The translations under genes and the position numbers were made by a program. 35,745 nucleotides of DNA from assembly GCA_009927445.1 (NCBI GenBank), contig RFMZ01000255.1, positions 1 through 35,745 on the forward strand, in the 5' to 3' direction. Under the pieces are notes generated by a model. The model ran no database searches, had not been told where the DNA came from, and saw only the letters and a program-made list of their open reading frames with translations. The stretch comes from Betaproteobacteria bacterium. Lineage in GTDB: Bacteria > Pseudomonadota > Gammaproteobacteria > Burkholderiales > Burkholderiaceae. Below, piece after piece: positions 15,936 through 24,382 of this stretch; positions within the stretch are counted from its first letter, which is position 1; the number at the start of each line of letters is the position of its first letter.

Positions 15936-17245
15936 TGAGCCGGGTCAAACAACAGCAATTATTGAGAGAATCTCAATTACATATGCCGCAGGGCGTTGCT
16001 GAAAATTACCGTTATTGGGGAGAACAGCAAACCGTTTTTATTGAAAGTGCGAAAGGCTGTTATTTAACCGATTGCGATGGACAGCGCTTTGTTGATTTTC
16101 GTTTGGGTTATGGTCCGATTATTTTAGGATACCGGGATGATCGGGTGGATCAGGCGGTGATTACACAAATTTCTACGGGCGGCACTTTATCTGGTTTCTC
16201 AACCCCATTAGATAGCCAAGTAGTAGAGCAAATTAAGGGTCTTTGTCCGCAGATTGATCAAGTTCGGTTTGCTAATTCAGGAACTGAAGCGGTGATGGGA
16301 GCGATACGAACTGCCAGAGGTTTCACTAGACGAGACCGGATTGCGATTGTTGAGGGATGCTTTCACGGGTTGTTTGATGAAATGATGTGGAAGGTGGATG
16401 TTGAAAATTGGGATTCTAGCAAAGGGCAAAATCCACAGATCATTCCCTTTGGTGGGGGGATACCAACTTCGTCTCGCAATTTAGTCGATTTGATTGAGTT
16501 AAACAATAGTGAGTCTCTAGAAGCGCTATTCCATGAAGGTGGTGAACGCTTAGCTTGTGTGGTTCTAGAACCGATTATCGGTAACTGTGGCAGTATTTCT
16601 GCGCAGCCACTGTGGCTCAAACGATTACGAGAATTATGTACTCAATATGGAGTACTTTTATTGATTGATGAGGTTAAATCCGGGTTTCGGGTAGCGCGTG
16701 GTGGTGCACAGGAGTTGTATGGTTTATATGGGGACTTAACGACGTTTGCAAAGGCGATGGGCAATGGCTATCCGGTAGCTGCGTTTGGTGGCCGCCAAGA
16801 GGTGATGTCTACAGTTGGCTCGTTTGCGGGTGGGGTTGTTCATGGAGGCACCTACACCGCTAATATGATTGCTCTGAGCGCTGCCAATCGTACTTTAGAT
16901 ATTCTGACGAATACCAAAGCACAAGAGACCATTGATCAAATAGGTGGCGCAGTGCAAGCAGTCTTAGGGAGGGTTTTTACTGCAGCGGGTATTGAGCATG
17001 TTTTTGCTGGCCCAGCGGCCATGTTTGGGATTCATTTTACGGCGCAAATACCGAGTAACTACCGGGACTGGCGCCAGACAGATGCGCAGTTATATAACCG
17101 TTTTGCTTGGCAGTTAATTGCCCATGGGGTGATGTTAGAACCTGACTCCAGAGAGCCTTGGTTTATTTGTGAGGCGCATCAAGAGTTAGACTTGGCATGG
17201 CTAGAGGATATTGCTACAAAAGCATTGCGTATGGTATTGGGATAG
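15935..17245 (+). CDS. Class III aminotransferase, glutamate-1-semialdehyde aminomutase-like
   Basis: This 436-aa PLP enzyme has Asp245 in LLLIDEVKSGFR holding the pyridine nitrogen, Lys273 in TFAKAMGNG forming the internal aldimine, and the phosphate-loop region 'RFANSGTEAVMGAIRTARG' at 111-129. It resembles HemL, but 'VVHGGTYTANMIALSAANRTL' departs from the HemL consensus, so a catabolic or biosynthetic omega-amino transfer is more likely than tetrapyrrole synthesis. The ATG overlaps the stop of the dehydrogenase gene and has AAGGAG upstream; the in-frame TTG just before it is not needed. A strong terminator follows. Confidence 0.9.
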   Translation: MSRVKQQQLLRESQLHMPQGVAENYRYWGEQQTVFIESAKGCYLTDCDGQRFVDFRLGYGPIILGYRDDRVDQAVITQISTGGTLSGFSTPLDSQVVEQIKGLCPQIDQVRFANSGTEAVMGAIRTARGFTRRDRIAIVEGCFHGLFDEMMWKVDVENWDSSKGQNPQIIPFGGGIPTSSRNLVDLIELNNSESLEALFHEGGERLACVVLEPIIGNCGSISAQPLWLKRLRELCTQYGVLLLIDEVKSGFRVARGGAQELYGLYGDLTTFAKAMGNGYPVAAFGGRQEVMSTVGSFAGGVVHGGTYTANMIALSAANRTLDILTNTKAQETIDQIGGAVQAVLGRVFTAAGIEHVFAGPAAMFGIHFTAQIPSNYRDWRQTDAQLYNRFAWQLIAHGVMLEPDSREPWFICEAHQELDLAWLEDIATKALRMVLG

Positions 17246-17260
17246 TCTAGATTTAATGCA

Positions 17261-17290
17261 AAATGCTCTAGGGTAGCTAGAGCATTTTTT
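17261..17290 (+). terminator. Rho-independent terminator after the aminotransferase gene
   Basis: AAATGCTCTAG at 17261-17271 pairs with CTAGAGCATTT at 17277-17287 across a 5-nt loop, followed by a T run ending at 17290. It ends the dehydrogenase-aminotransferase operon 15 bp after the stop codon. Confidence 0.9.
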
Positions 17291-17371
17291 GAAATAAGTA
17301 ATTTTTTTGCACCGAGTAAGATCAAGGGGCTTCAAACCCGTAGTCAATTCTCCAAGTAATAAGTCACGGCT

Positions 17372-17563
17372 TTAAGGGCCTTTAGAAGCCTTTGGTTGCT
17401 CGATATGAAGAATTGCAGCAGGTGAACTCGGTTTTAAATCTTCACTAGATATTTTTTGAGGTGCGGGTGTAGCTGGTCCAATCGACTCAGAAAATGCTCT
17501 AGCGGTTGACATTTGGTCAAACACAGTATTTACATCATTGACGGAAATATCGTTATCTTCCAT
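17372..17563 (-). CDS. Small hypothetical protein (63 aa)
   Basis: I do not recognise this protein. It is acidic at the N-terminus (MEDNDISVNDVNTVFDQMS) and Pro/Ala/Ser-rich afterwards, with no membrane segment or signal peptide, and is probably partly disordered. What supports it as a gene is a strong ribosome site, GGAGAGGAATC directly before the ATG, and an intergenic position with no competing gene on the other strand. It is convergent with the aminotransferase gene, whose terminator lies about 80 bp away. Confidence 0.55.
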   Translation of the reverse strand: MEDNDISVNDVNTVFDQMSTARAFSESIGPATPAPQKISSEDLKPSSPAAILHIEQPKASKGP

Positions 17564-17970
17564 GATTCCTCTCCATTTTACAGATACATATTAGTTAACT
17601 CCTTATTCTTCTTAACGGCATTTTTGTAATAGATGTTTAAGGCACAAATCTAAAGTTTTTTAGACTGTAAGCCACTGAATAATATAGACTTAATATTTAA
17701 TTGCTAGTTTTGCGGGTGATTATTTTTTTAGCAACCTAGCTAGAAGATTGTATTTAATGAAATTTTATTTAAAAGATACCAAGTTATTCACAAATTTTGT
17801 GGATAACTTGCTTGAAGAGGTTTGGTTAGTAATAGCTAAACTAGGTATAAACCCTTGTTGGCTAGATTCTTACTTTATATTGTTTAAAACTGCAATAATC
17901 AAACATCACTTGAAATAATTGGTAGTGATTTAGAGTGTATTTGTTTTAACTCAACCAGTAGGGAGAAACC
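17564..17970. other. AT-rich 407-bp intergenic region
   Basis: This non-coding, strongly AT-rich stretch separates the two small unrecognised genes. Its one notable element is the DnaA-box palindrome at 17780-17810. I found no other DnaA box, no tRNA-like fold and no convincing promoter pair. The promoters of both flanking genes should be here. Confidence 0.6.
17780..17810. promoter_or_regulatory. Near-perfect palindrome of two DnaA-box sequences
   Basis: CAAGTTATTCACAAA at 17780-17794 and TTTGTGGATAACTTG at 17796-17810 are inverted copies with one mismatch in 15. Each arm holds a sequence fitting the DnaA-box consensus TTATNCACA: TTATTCACA at 17784-17792 on the plus strand and TTATCCACA on the minus strand at 17798-17806. 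It could bind DnaA or be an operator or hairpin of another kind. No dnaA or dnaN gene is near. Confidence 0.5.
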
Positions 17971-18075
17971 ATGTCAGATCAGCATCCCGAGTACAGCACA
18001 TTTTCTGTTTTATTATTGATTTTGGCGCCAACCATCTTTTTTCTAATTGTTGCGGCACTCACAATATCAACTTGA
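17971..18075 (+). CDS. 34-aa single-pass membrane protein
   Basis: The frame reads a polar start (MSDQHPEYSTFS), then a hydrophobic stretch of about 20 residues (VLLLILAPTIFFLIVAALTI) and a stop. GGGAG lies 7 bases upstream of the ATG, a good ribosome site. The layout is that of the small one-helix proteins that attach to larger membrane complexes, but I do not recognise a family. It converges on chrA with 55 bp between the stops. Confidence 0.5.
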   Translation: MSDQHPEYSTFSVLLLILAPTIFFLIVAALTIST

Positions 18076-18130
18076 GTTTGGATTGCACAAGCCTTGACAG
18101 TAGGTTGATCGGTAGGTTTTACTTTGAATA

Positions 18131-19489
18131 TTAAAGAGGCAGTATTTTGCTCGCAATCAGCCATTGCCAGATAATGCCCAAAATAGCACTTGCCAAGAGG
18201 ACGCGAAGGATATCCTGCTGATAGCGGATCAGGGCAATGCATGCAGCGCCTAAAATTGCCATGGCAAAGAGCGTTTCAAGGCCAAAGAGTGGGCCGTCCC
18301 AGCCTTTTGGCCAAAGGGTATGATAGGCGAAAAATACCGATAAGCTAGCGATAACGCCAACAACTGCGCAAGTTATGCCGTTTAGAATCGGAGTTAGACG
18401 AAATTCTTGGCGGGTAGACTCAATGAATGGACCTCCTAATAAAATAAAGCAAAAAGAGGGTAGGAAGATGAACCAACTGACGATCAAGGCTCCAACAGTT
18501 CCAGATAAGATACTTGATTCAAACAGTTGACTAGCATGGCCAGCAATATAGCCCACAAAGGCTACAACAATAATGAGGGGGCCAGGCGTTGTTTCGCCCA
18601 GGGCGAGTCCATCCATCATTTGGGCTGCGCTGAGCCAGGAGAAATCAACGACTGCTGCCTGAAAGACATAGGGTAGAACAGCGTATGCCCCCCCAAAGGT
18701 TAAGAGCGCTGCTTTGGAGAAAAAAATGGCTAATTGGCTATAAGTAGCATCAATTCCCCAAATGGATATACAGAGAAAAAATGGGATTGCCCAAGCCAAA
18801 AGACAGATGAGGGCAGTAAGAAGGAATTTCTTTTTATTAAATATAGTATGGCCAAGGACTTGATCGTCATCACCGATGACAGCCTGTTGCGTTGCTATTT
18901 CTTGTTTTGAAGTATGTTGCTTAGAATGACTACTGATCCATTCTGGACGATAACGAAAGCTGATAAAGCCGATAAAGCCAGCACTCAAAATGATGACGGG
19001 GTAGGGGATATGAATCAAAATACCCAAAAATGATAGGCATGCGATTGCAATATGTAAGGGTTTTTTGAGTATTCGTGTACCAATTTTATAACCAGCATGG
19101 ATTACCAGTGCCGTAACGGCTGGTTTGATACCCAGAAAAATTCCTGTTACTAAGGGGGTGTTTCCAAACAGCACATAAAGGCTAGAGAGGAGGATTAAAA
19201 GAATGAGTGCTGGTAGGATAAAAAGCACGCCAGCGACGATACCGCCTAAAGTTCGGTGTAGTAACCAGCCCATATATATTACTAGCTGCAGGGCTTCCGG
19301 GCCTGGTAAGACCATGCAATAATTGAGCGCATGTAAAAAGCGTTTTTCGGAGATCCAGTGTTTTTTCTCGACAAGTTCTTGGTGGACTGTGGCGATTTGC
19401 CCGGCCGGTCCACCAAAGCTAATAAATCCCAGTTTGAACCAAAATTGTAGGGCTTGTGCCCAAGAAATACGGGTTGGACTATTTTTCAA
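18131..19489 (-). CDS. chrA: Chromate efflux transporter ChrA
   Basis: This 452-aa two-domain CHR transporter has about 10-12 membrane helices and would expel chromate from the cytoplasm. The N-terminal half has '[15 protein letters not shown]' followed by '[20 protein letters not shown]'. The second half repeats the pattern as '[15 protein letters not shown]' and '[20 protein letters not shown]'. Both FGG and PGP motifs are intact. The ATG overlaps the fabI stop by four bases, so it is translationally coupled to fabI, an unusual partner. The role in chromate resistance rests on family knowledge. Confidence 0.93.
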   Translation of the reverse strand: MKNSPTRISWAQALQFWFKLGFISFGGPAGQIATVHQELVEKKHWISEKRFLHALNYCMVLPGPEALQLVIYMGWLLHRTLGGIVAGVLFILPALILLILLSSLYVLFGNTPLVTGIFLGIKPAVTALVIHAGYKIGTRILKKPLHIAIACLSFLGILIHIPYPVIILSAGFIGFISFRYRPEWISSHSKQHTSKQEIATQQAVIGDDDQVLGHTIFNKKKFLLTALICLLAWAIPFFLCISIWGIDATYSQLAIFFSKAALLTFGGAYAVLPYVFQAAVVDFSWLSAAQMMDGLALGETTPGPLIIVVAFVGYIAGHASQLFESSILSGTVGALIVSWFIFLPSFCFILLGGPFIESTRQEFRLTPILNGITCAVVGVIASLSVFFAYHTLWPKGWDGPLFGLETLFAMAILGAACIALIRYQQDILRVLLASAILGIIWQWLIASKILPL

Positions 19490-20280
19490 TGATTTGTCGA
19501 ATCGTCCATGCCGCCCACGACATGGCTAAAGCCAGAATCGACATAAGTAATTTCTCCGGTAATTGCATGGGAGAGGTCTGACAAAAAGAAAGCGGCGGCA
19601 TTACCCACATCCTCGACTGTGACATTACGACGCAAAGGGGCATTTTTCTCAACAAAGTCCAGGATTTTTCCAAAGCCTTTAATACCAGAAGCCGCTAAAG
19701 TTTTGATCGGCCCGGCTGAGATTGCATTAACTCGAATACCTTTGGGGCCCAGTGAGGCTGCTAAATAGCGCACACTTGCTTCCAGAGATGCCTTGGCTAG
19801 CCCCATGGTGTTGTAATTTGGTACTGTTCGTATGGACCCCAGATAGGTTAGGGTCAAGAGGGCGGCATTTGGCGAGAGCATGGGTAAGGCAGCTTTGGCC
19901 ATCGCCGGAAAACTGTAGGCGGAGATATCATGGGCTATTTTAAAGCCTTCGCGCGATAAGCCTTCTAAAAAATCCCCTGCAATTGCTTCTCTAGGAGCAA
20001 AGCCGATGGCATGCACTAGGCCATCAAGTTGGGGCCAAGTTTTTTGCAGATCGACAAATAATTGATCAATTTGAGCATCGCTCCCAACATCACAATCAAA
20101 GATCAATTCGCTATTAAATTCTTTGGCAAACTCCTTAATTCGGTCGATAAATCGTTCCCCAACATAGGTAAAGGCCAGTTCGGCTCCTTCCCGGTGGCAT
20201 GCCTTAGCAATACCATAGGCAATCGAGCGATTGGATAAAAGCCCGGTAATCAATATTTTTTTACCGTTTAAGAAGCCCAT
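19486..20280 (-). CDS. fabI: Enoyl-[acyl-carrier-protein] reductase (NADH) FabI
   Basis: FabI catalyses the last, NADH-dependent step of each fatty-acid elongation cycle and is the triclosan target. The 264-aa SDR-type protein begins '[23 protein letters not shown]', split by the conserved I-T-G motif. It has the catalytic Tyr146, Tyr156 and Lys163 spacing of FabI (Y-x6-K in NYNTMGLAK) and ends with '[15 protein letters not shown]'. A clear AGGGGAA ribosome site precedes the ATG. It is divergent from yejA and overlaps chrA downstream. Confidence 0.96.
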   Translation of the reverse strand: MGFLNGKKILITGLLSNRSIAYGIAKACHREGAELAFTYVGERFIDRIKEFAKEFNSELIFDCDVGSDAQIDQLFVDLQKTWPQLDGLVHAIGFAPREAIAGDFLEGLSREGFKIAHDISAYSFPAMAKAALPMLSPNAALLTLTYLGSIRTVPNYNTMGLAKASLEASVRYLAASLGPKGIRVNAISAGPIKTLAASGIKGFGKILDFVEKNAPLRRNVTVEDVGNAAAFFLSDLSHAITGEITYVDSGFSHVVGGMDDSTNH

Positions 20281-20407
20281 CTATATTTCCCCTAGAATCT
20301 AATGGATAGCAAAATCCAACGAAATTTGTTTGACCAAATTACAATTGTTACACATGAATACAGCAATTTTAAAAGATCCACTTGAAAATTCTCTGAAATA
20401 TCCTTTT

Positions 20408-22273
20408 ATGAGGCTTGCAATACGATTCGTTTTGATCACTTATTGCTTGGTTTGCCTGCCCATCAATACATGGGCGGGACATGCTTTTTCGCAGTACGGT
20501 AACCCCAAGTATCCGAAGGATTTCACCCACTTTGACTACGTTAATCCGCAAGCACCTCAGGGCGGGACTTTAACTTTAGCCAACCCAGACCGCCGCACGA
20601 GTTATGACAAATTTAATCCATTTAGTTTGAGGGGTGTCTCAGCACCGGGTATTGCGGGTTTAATGTTTGAGTCTTTAGCAATTGGTAGTGCTGATGAAAC
20701 CTCTTCGATTTATGGTTTGATTGCACAGGATATGACCTTATCTGAGGATCGTTTGTCGATGACTTTTGTACTTCGCCCTGAGGCAAAATTTAGTGACGAT
20801 ACGCCCATATTAGCTAGTGATGTGAAGTACAGTTTTGATACGTTAATGAGTAAGTTAGCTCATCCACAATATCGCATGGTCTTTGCCGATATTAAGCAAG
20901 CGGTAGTCGTTGGCGAGCGCACGGTGCGCTTTGATTTTAAAGAACGTAATGGTGAGGCGCCGCTTTTAGTCGGAACCTTGCCTATTTTTTCTGCACGATG
21001 GGGCATTAAAAATGATGGTCAGAAGGTTGCTTTTGATCAAATTGCTTTTGAAAAACCGATTGCAAGTGGGCCATACCTGATTGAGTCTTATCAGACTGGT
21101 AGAAATATTATCTTTAAAAAGAACCCAAACTATTGGGGAAAGCATTTGAATGTTCGGGCTGGAAATTTTAATTTTGACCGAATTGTTTATAAATTATTTA
21201 GTGATGACACAGTCCGGTTAGAGGCTTTTAAGGCTGGTGAATTCGACGCAATTGTGGAATATCGCGCAAAATTATGGGCCAAGAGTTACCAGGGTAGTAA
21301 GTTTAGTAATGGGACTTTAGCCAAGTTTGAGTTTACGCACAGAAACGGTGCTGGTATGCAGGCTTTTGCGATGAATACGCGCAAGGACTTTTTTAAAGAT
21401 CCCCGAGTGCGCCAAGCAATGGGTTTAGCGCTTGACTATGAATGGATGAATCGGCAAATTTTTTATAACCAATACAAGCGTTTAGACAGTTATTTTTCCA
21501 ATTCCTTGCTAGGTGCTAGTTTTGAGCCCAATAGCATTCCTGAGGGAGAAGAGTACAAGTTATTAAAGTCCTTGGATCAGCAATATCCTGGAGAGATTCC
21601 TGAGGCGGTTTTTGGTCCTATGCCTTCGCCTGTAAGTACCAGCGAGCCAAATTCCTTACGAAAAAACTTATTAAAAGCGCGAGATTTACTGGCGCAGGCT
21701 GGTTGGACATATCGTGCTGGCGCATTACGTAATTCTTCGGGTCAAGCATTTGAATTTGAAATGCTAGAGGACAGTCCTTTTTTATTGCGTATTTTGTCAG
21801 CTTACATTCGTAATTTAGAAAAATTAGGAATCAAGGCTAATGTTCGGACTACGGATAATGCGCTTTACAAGAAGCGTTTAGATGAGCACGACTTTGATAT
21901 GACAACGGTGCGTTACCAAGATACCCAAAGTCCGGGTAACGAGTTGTGGGATCGTTTTGGACGTTTAGCCGCGGATGAAAAAGCTTCCGATAATCATCTT
22001 GGGGTTCGCTTGCGTTCGGTTGATGCCCTTATTTCGCGGATTACTAAAGCTGAAAAGAGAGAGGACTTATATTTAGCGACGCGGGCATTAGATCGCATCT
22101 TAATCCATTCATACTATGTTGTTCCTCATTGGTATAGTCCAACGCACAGGGTTGCCTATAAAACCGTTTTAGATTTTCCCCAACCACCCGCATATTACCG
22201 GGCAGAGGATTGGATTATTGGTAACTGGTGGCGAAAATCCGCTGCTGAAATAAATCTCCCAGCGAAGGAATAA
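20408..22273 (+). CDS. yejA: YejA-like periplasmic binding protein of a peptide/microcin C-type ABC importer
   Basis: This is an extracellular solute-binding protein of family 5, the substrate-catching component of the YejABEF importer. It has a classic signal peptide (MRLAIRFVLITYCLVC, then PINTWA) and a mature start 'GHAFSQYGNPKYPKDFTHFDYVNPQAPQGG' in pieces, typical of YejA. Later come 'YQTGRNIIFKKNPNYWG' and 'QAMGLALDYEWMNRQIFYNQY'. I chose the ATG at 20408 (621 aa) because it gives a well-formed signal peptide. An ATG at 20354 and a TTG at 20330 are in frame, and none of these has a clear ribosome site, so the start is uncertain. yejB follows after 4 bp. Confidence 0.92.
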   Translation: MRLAIRFVLITYCLVCLPINTWAGHAFSQYGNPKYPKDFTHFDYVNPQAPQGGTLTLANPDRRTSYDKFNPFSLRGVSAPGIAGLMFESLAIGSADETSSIYGLIAQDMTLSEDRLSMTFVLRPEAKFSDDTPILASDVKYSFDTLMSKLAHPQYRMVFADIKQAVVVGERTVRFDFKERNGEAPLLVGTLPIFSARWGIKNDGQKVAFDQIAFEKPIASGPYLIESYQTGRNIIFKKNPNYWGKHLNVRAGNFNFDRIVYKLFSDDTVRLEAFKAGEFDAIVEYRAKLWAKSYQGSKFSNGTLAKFEFTHRNGAGMQAFAMNTRKDFFKDPRVRQAMGLALDYEWMNRQIFYNQYKRLDSYFSNSLLGASFEPNSIPEGEEYKLLKSLDQQYPGEIPEAVFGPMPSPVSTSEPNSLRKNLLKARDLLAQAGWTYRAGALRNSSGQAFEFEMLEDSPFLLRILSAYIRNLEKLGIKANVRTTDNALYKKRLDEHDFDMTTVRYQDTQSPGNELWDRFGRLAADEKASDNHLGVRLRSVDALISRITKAEKREDLYLATRALDRILIHSYYVVPHWYSPTHRVAYKTVLDFPQPPAYYRAEDWIIGNWWRKSAAEINLPAKE

Positions 22274-22277
22274 TCGT

Positions 22278-23351
22278 ATGCATCCTGGATTAGTGCCTTA
22301 CCTCATTAAACGTCTCTTGTTGATGATTCCAACTTTGCTTGGTGTTTTGACCCTGACCTTTGTCGTGGTGCAATTTGTACCTGGAGGCCCGGTTGAACAA
22401 ATGGTTTTAGAGTTAAAGGGTGGTGGTGCAGCCGGGATTGGCTCAGGGGAATCCTCTGGCGCCGGCAGTAATTACCGGGGTAGGCAAGGTATTGAAGAAA
22501 AAAATTTAGCGGAGATTCGGGCTTTATATGGCTTTGATAAGCCGCCTTTAGAGCGCTATATCGATATGTTGATTCGGTTTGCTAAATTTGACTTGGGGAA
22601 GAGTTATTACCAGCACCAAACGGTTTGGGATTTAGTGATATCGAAGTTACCTGTATCGGTGAGCATCGGTTTGTGGACTTTTTTTATTTCCTATTTGATA
22701 TCTATTCCGCTGGGGATTGCCAAGGCGGTCCGTGATGGCAGTCGTTTTGATATTGTTTCAAGTTTATTAATCCTAGTGGGTTATGCGATTCCTGGTTTTG
22801 TGATGGGCGTTTTATTGCTAGTTGTTTTTGGTGGAGGAAGTTTTTTGCAGCTATTTCCTCTTCGTGGACTGGTTTCGGACAATTGGGAAAGTTTGAGTTG
22901 GGCTGGTAAGGTGATGGATTATTTGTGGCATATGGTGCTACCGATTACTGCATCGGTGATTGGGAATTTCGCGATGATCACCATGCTTACCAAGAATTCA
23001 TTTTTGGAAGAAATTCGCAAGCAATATGTCACCACTGCTAGGGCTAAGGGTTTAAATGAAAATCAAGTACTGTGGAAGCATGTCTTTAGGAATGCAATGT
23101 TACCTTTACTGACAGGCTTTCCAGCAGCGTTTATTGGGGCATTTTTTGCCGGTTCGCTTTTAATTGAGACCTTATTCTCTCTAGACGGTTTAGGTTTGAT
23201 GTCCTTTGAAGCGGTCATGCGCAGGGACTATCCCGTAGTTTTTGGAACCTTGTATATCTTCACTTTAATTGGCTTATTTACTAAACTTATTTCTGATATT
23301 GCTTATGTCTTAGTAGATCCTCGAATTCAGTTTGGTTCGGAGGGTTCTTAA
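22278..23351 (+). CDS. yejB: YejB-like ABC importer permease
   Basis: This 357-aa inner-membrane permease carries the signature 'YLIKRLLLMIPTLLGVLTLTF' opening of the DppB/OppB family, in a window of conserved helices. A Gly/Ser-rich insertion after 'GGPVEQMVLELKGGG' is characteristic of YejB. The EAA-type loop lies in 'YVTTARAKGLNENQVLWKHVFRNAMLP'. It forms the channel with the next gene product. It starts 4 bp after yejA and its stop overlaps the yejE start by one base. Confidence 0.94.
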   Translation: MHPGLVPYLIKRLLLMIPTLLGVLTLTFVVVQFVPGGPVEQMVLELKGGGAAGIGSGESSGAGSNYRGRQGIEEKNLAEIRALYGFDKPPLERYIDMLIRFAKFDLGKSYYQHQTVWDLVISKLPVSVSIGLWTFFISYLISIPLGIAKAVRDGSRFDIVSSLLILVGYAIPGFVMGVLLLVVFGGGSFLQLFPLRGLVSDNWESLSWAGKVMDYLWHMVLPITASVIGNFAMITMLTKNSFLEEIRKQYVTTARAKGLNENQVLWKHVFRNAMLPLLTGFPAAFIGAFFAGSLLIETLFSLDGLGLMSFEAVMRRDYPVVFGTLYIFTLIGLFTKLISDIAYVLVDPRIQFGSEGS

Positions 23352-24382
23352 TGGTTGCGGTCAAACCTAAAAATACAGCTTGGCAGAGATTCAAAAAAGA
23401 CCGTTTAGGCTACTGGAGTTTATGGACTTTTTTAATTCTTTTTGGGATTAGTTTAGGCGCTGAATTTGTTGCCAACGATCGGCCGATTATTGCGGTATAT
23501 CAGGGCAAGGTCTTTTTTCCAATTTGGAAAGATTATTCAGAAAAAACTTTTGGTGGTGACTTTGAAACCCCGACTGACTTTCATGATCCAGCGATTCGGG
23601 CTAATTTGAGTAGTGCCGGTAATTGGGCTATTTATCCGCCTGTTAAATATAGTTATTTAACGCTGAATTACTTTGCTAAGGAGCCTAATCCAGCTGGTCC
23701 ATCCAGCGATAACTGGTTTGGAACAGACGATCGTGGTCGCGATGTTTTAGCGCGCCTGATTTATGGTTTTCGTTTATCGGTTTTATTTGGTTTGGTACTC
23801 ACCTTAGTTGGGACTGTCATTGGAGTTTTTTTAGGTGGTTTGATGGGCTATTTTGGTGGACGTTTTGATTTAGTAAGTCAACGGCTTGTGGATATTTGGC
23901 GATCGATGCCTGAGTTATATTTATTGATTATTTTTGCCTCGATATTCACTCCAAGCATTTGGTTGCTCGTGATTTTGTTGTCTTTATTTAGTTGGATCAA
24001 CTTGTCGGACTATGTCAGGATTGAGTTTTTTCGAAATCGCGCACTAGAGTACGTACGAGCCGCTAAAGCCTTGGGATTGACGAATACTCAAATCATGTGG
24101 CGACACATTTTGCCGAACAGTTTGATCCCGGTGATTACTTTTTTACCATTTCAGATGAGCGCTGCGATTTTATCTCTCACCAGTCTAGACTTTTTAGGCC
24201 TAGGTGTTCCTCCGGATACGCCGAGTTTGGGTGAGCTCTTATCCCAAGGTAAGGCGAACTTAGACGCTTGGTGGATTTCTTTATCGACATTTATCGTATT
24301 AGTTGGTACTTTATTACTACTTACATTTATGGGAGAGGCTTTAAGAAATGCCTTTGATCCACGTCGAAAGGCTTCTTCATGA
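23351..24382 (+). CDS. yejE: YejE-like ABC importer permease
   Basis: This is the second permease, 343 aa, of the DppC/OppC family. The N-terminal helix follows 'AWQRFKKDRLGYWSLWTF'. A large periplasmic loop holds 'DWFGTD'-like residues (NWFGTDDRGRDVLARLIYG), and the EAA loop is 'YVRAAKALGLTNTQIMWRHILPN'. The end 'GEALRNAFDPRRK' is typical of the family. It overlaps yejB by one base, with GGAGGG upstream, and overlaps yejF by four bases, so the four yej genes form one coupled operon. Confidence 0.95.
   Translation: MVAVKPKNTAWQRFKKDRLGYWSLWTFLILFGISLGAEFVANDRPIIAVYQGKVFFPIWKDYSEKTFGGDFETPTDFHDPAIRANLSSAGNWAIYPPVKYSYLTLNYFAKEPNPAGPSSDNWFGTDDRGRDVLARLIYGFRLSVLFGLVLTLVGTVIGVFLGGLMGYFGGRFDLVSQRLVDIWRSMPELYLLIIFASIFTPSIWLLVILLSLFSWINLSDYVRIEFFRNRALEYVRAAKALGLTNTQIMWRHILPNSLIPVITFLPFQMSAAILSLTSLDFLGLGVPPDTPSLGELLSQGKANLDAWWISLSTFIVLVGTLLLLTFMGEALRNAFDPRRKASS

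Noticed and set aside
15935..17245. Assignment of the aminotransferase as the tetrapyrrole enzyme HemL
   Set aside because: Its substrate-loop segment differs from HemL and it is coupled to a hydroxyacid dehydrogenase; a housekeeping hemL is expected elsewhere.
17564..17970. Replication origin (oriC) in the DnaA-box region
   Set aside because: Only two DnaA boxes are present, with no dnaA, dnaN, gyrB, rnpA or parAB nearby and no tandem AT-rich unwinding repeats. It is kept only as a DnaA-box palindrome.
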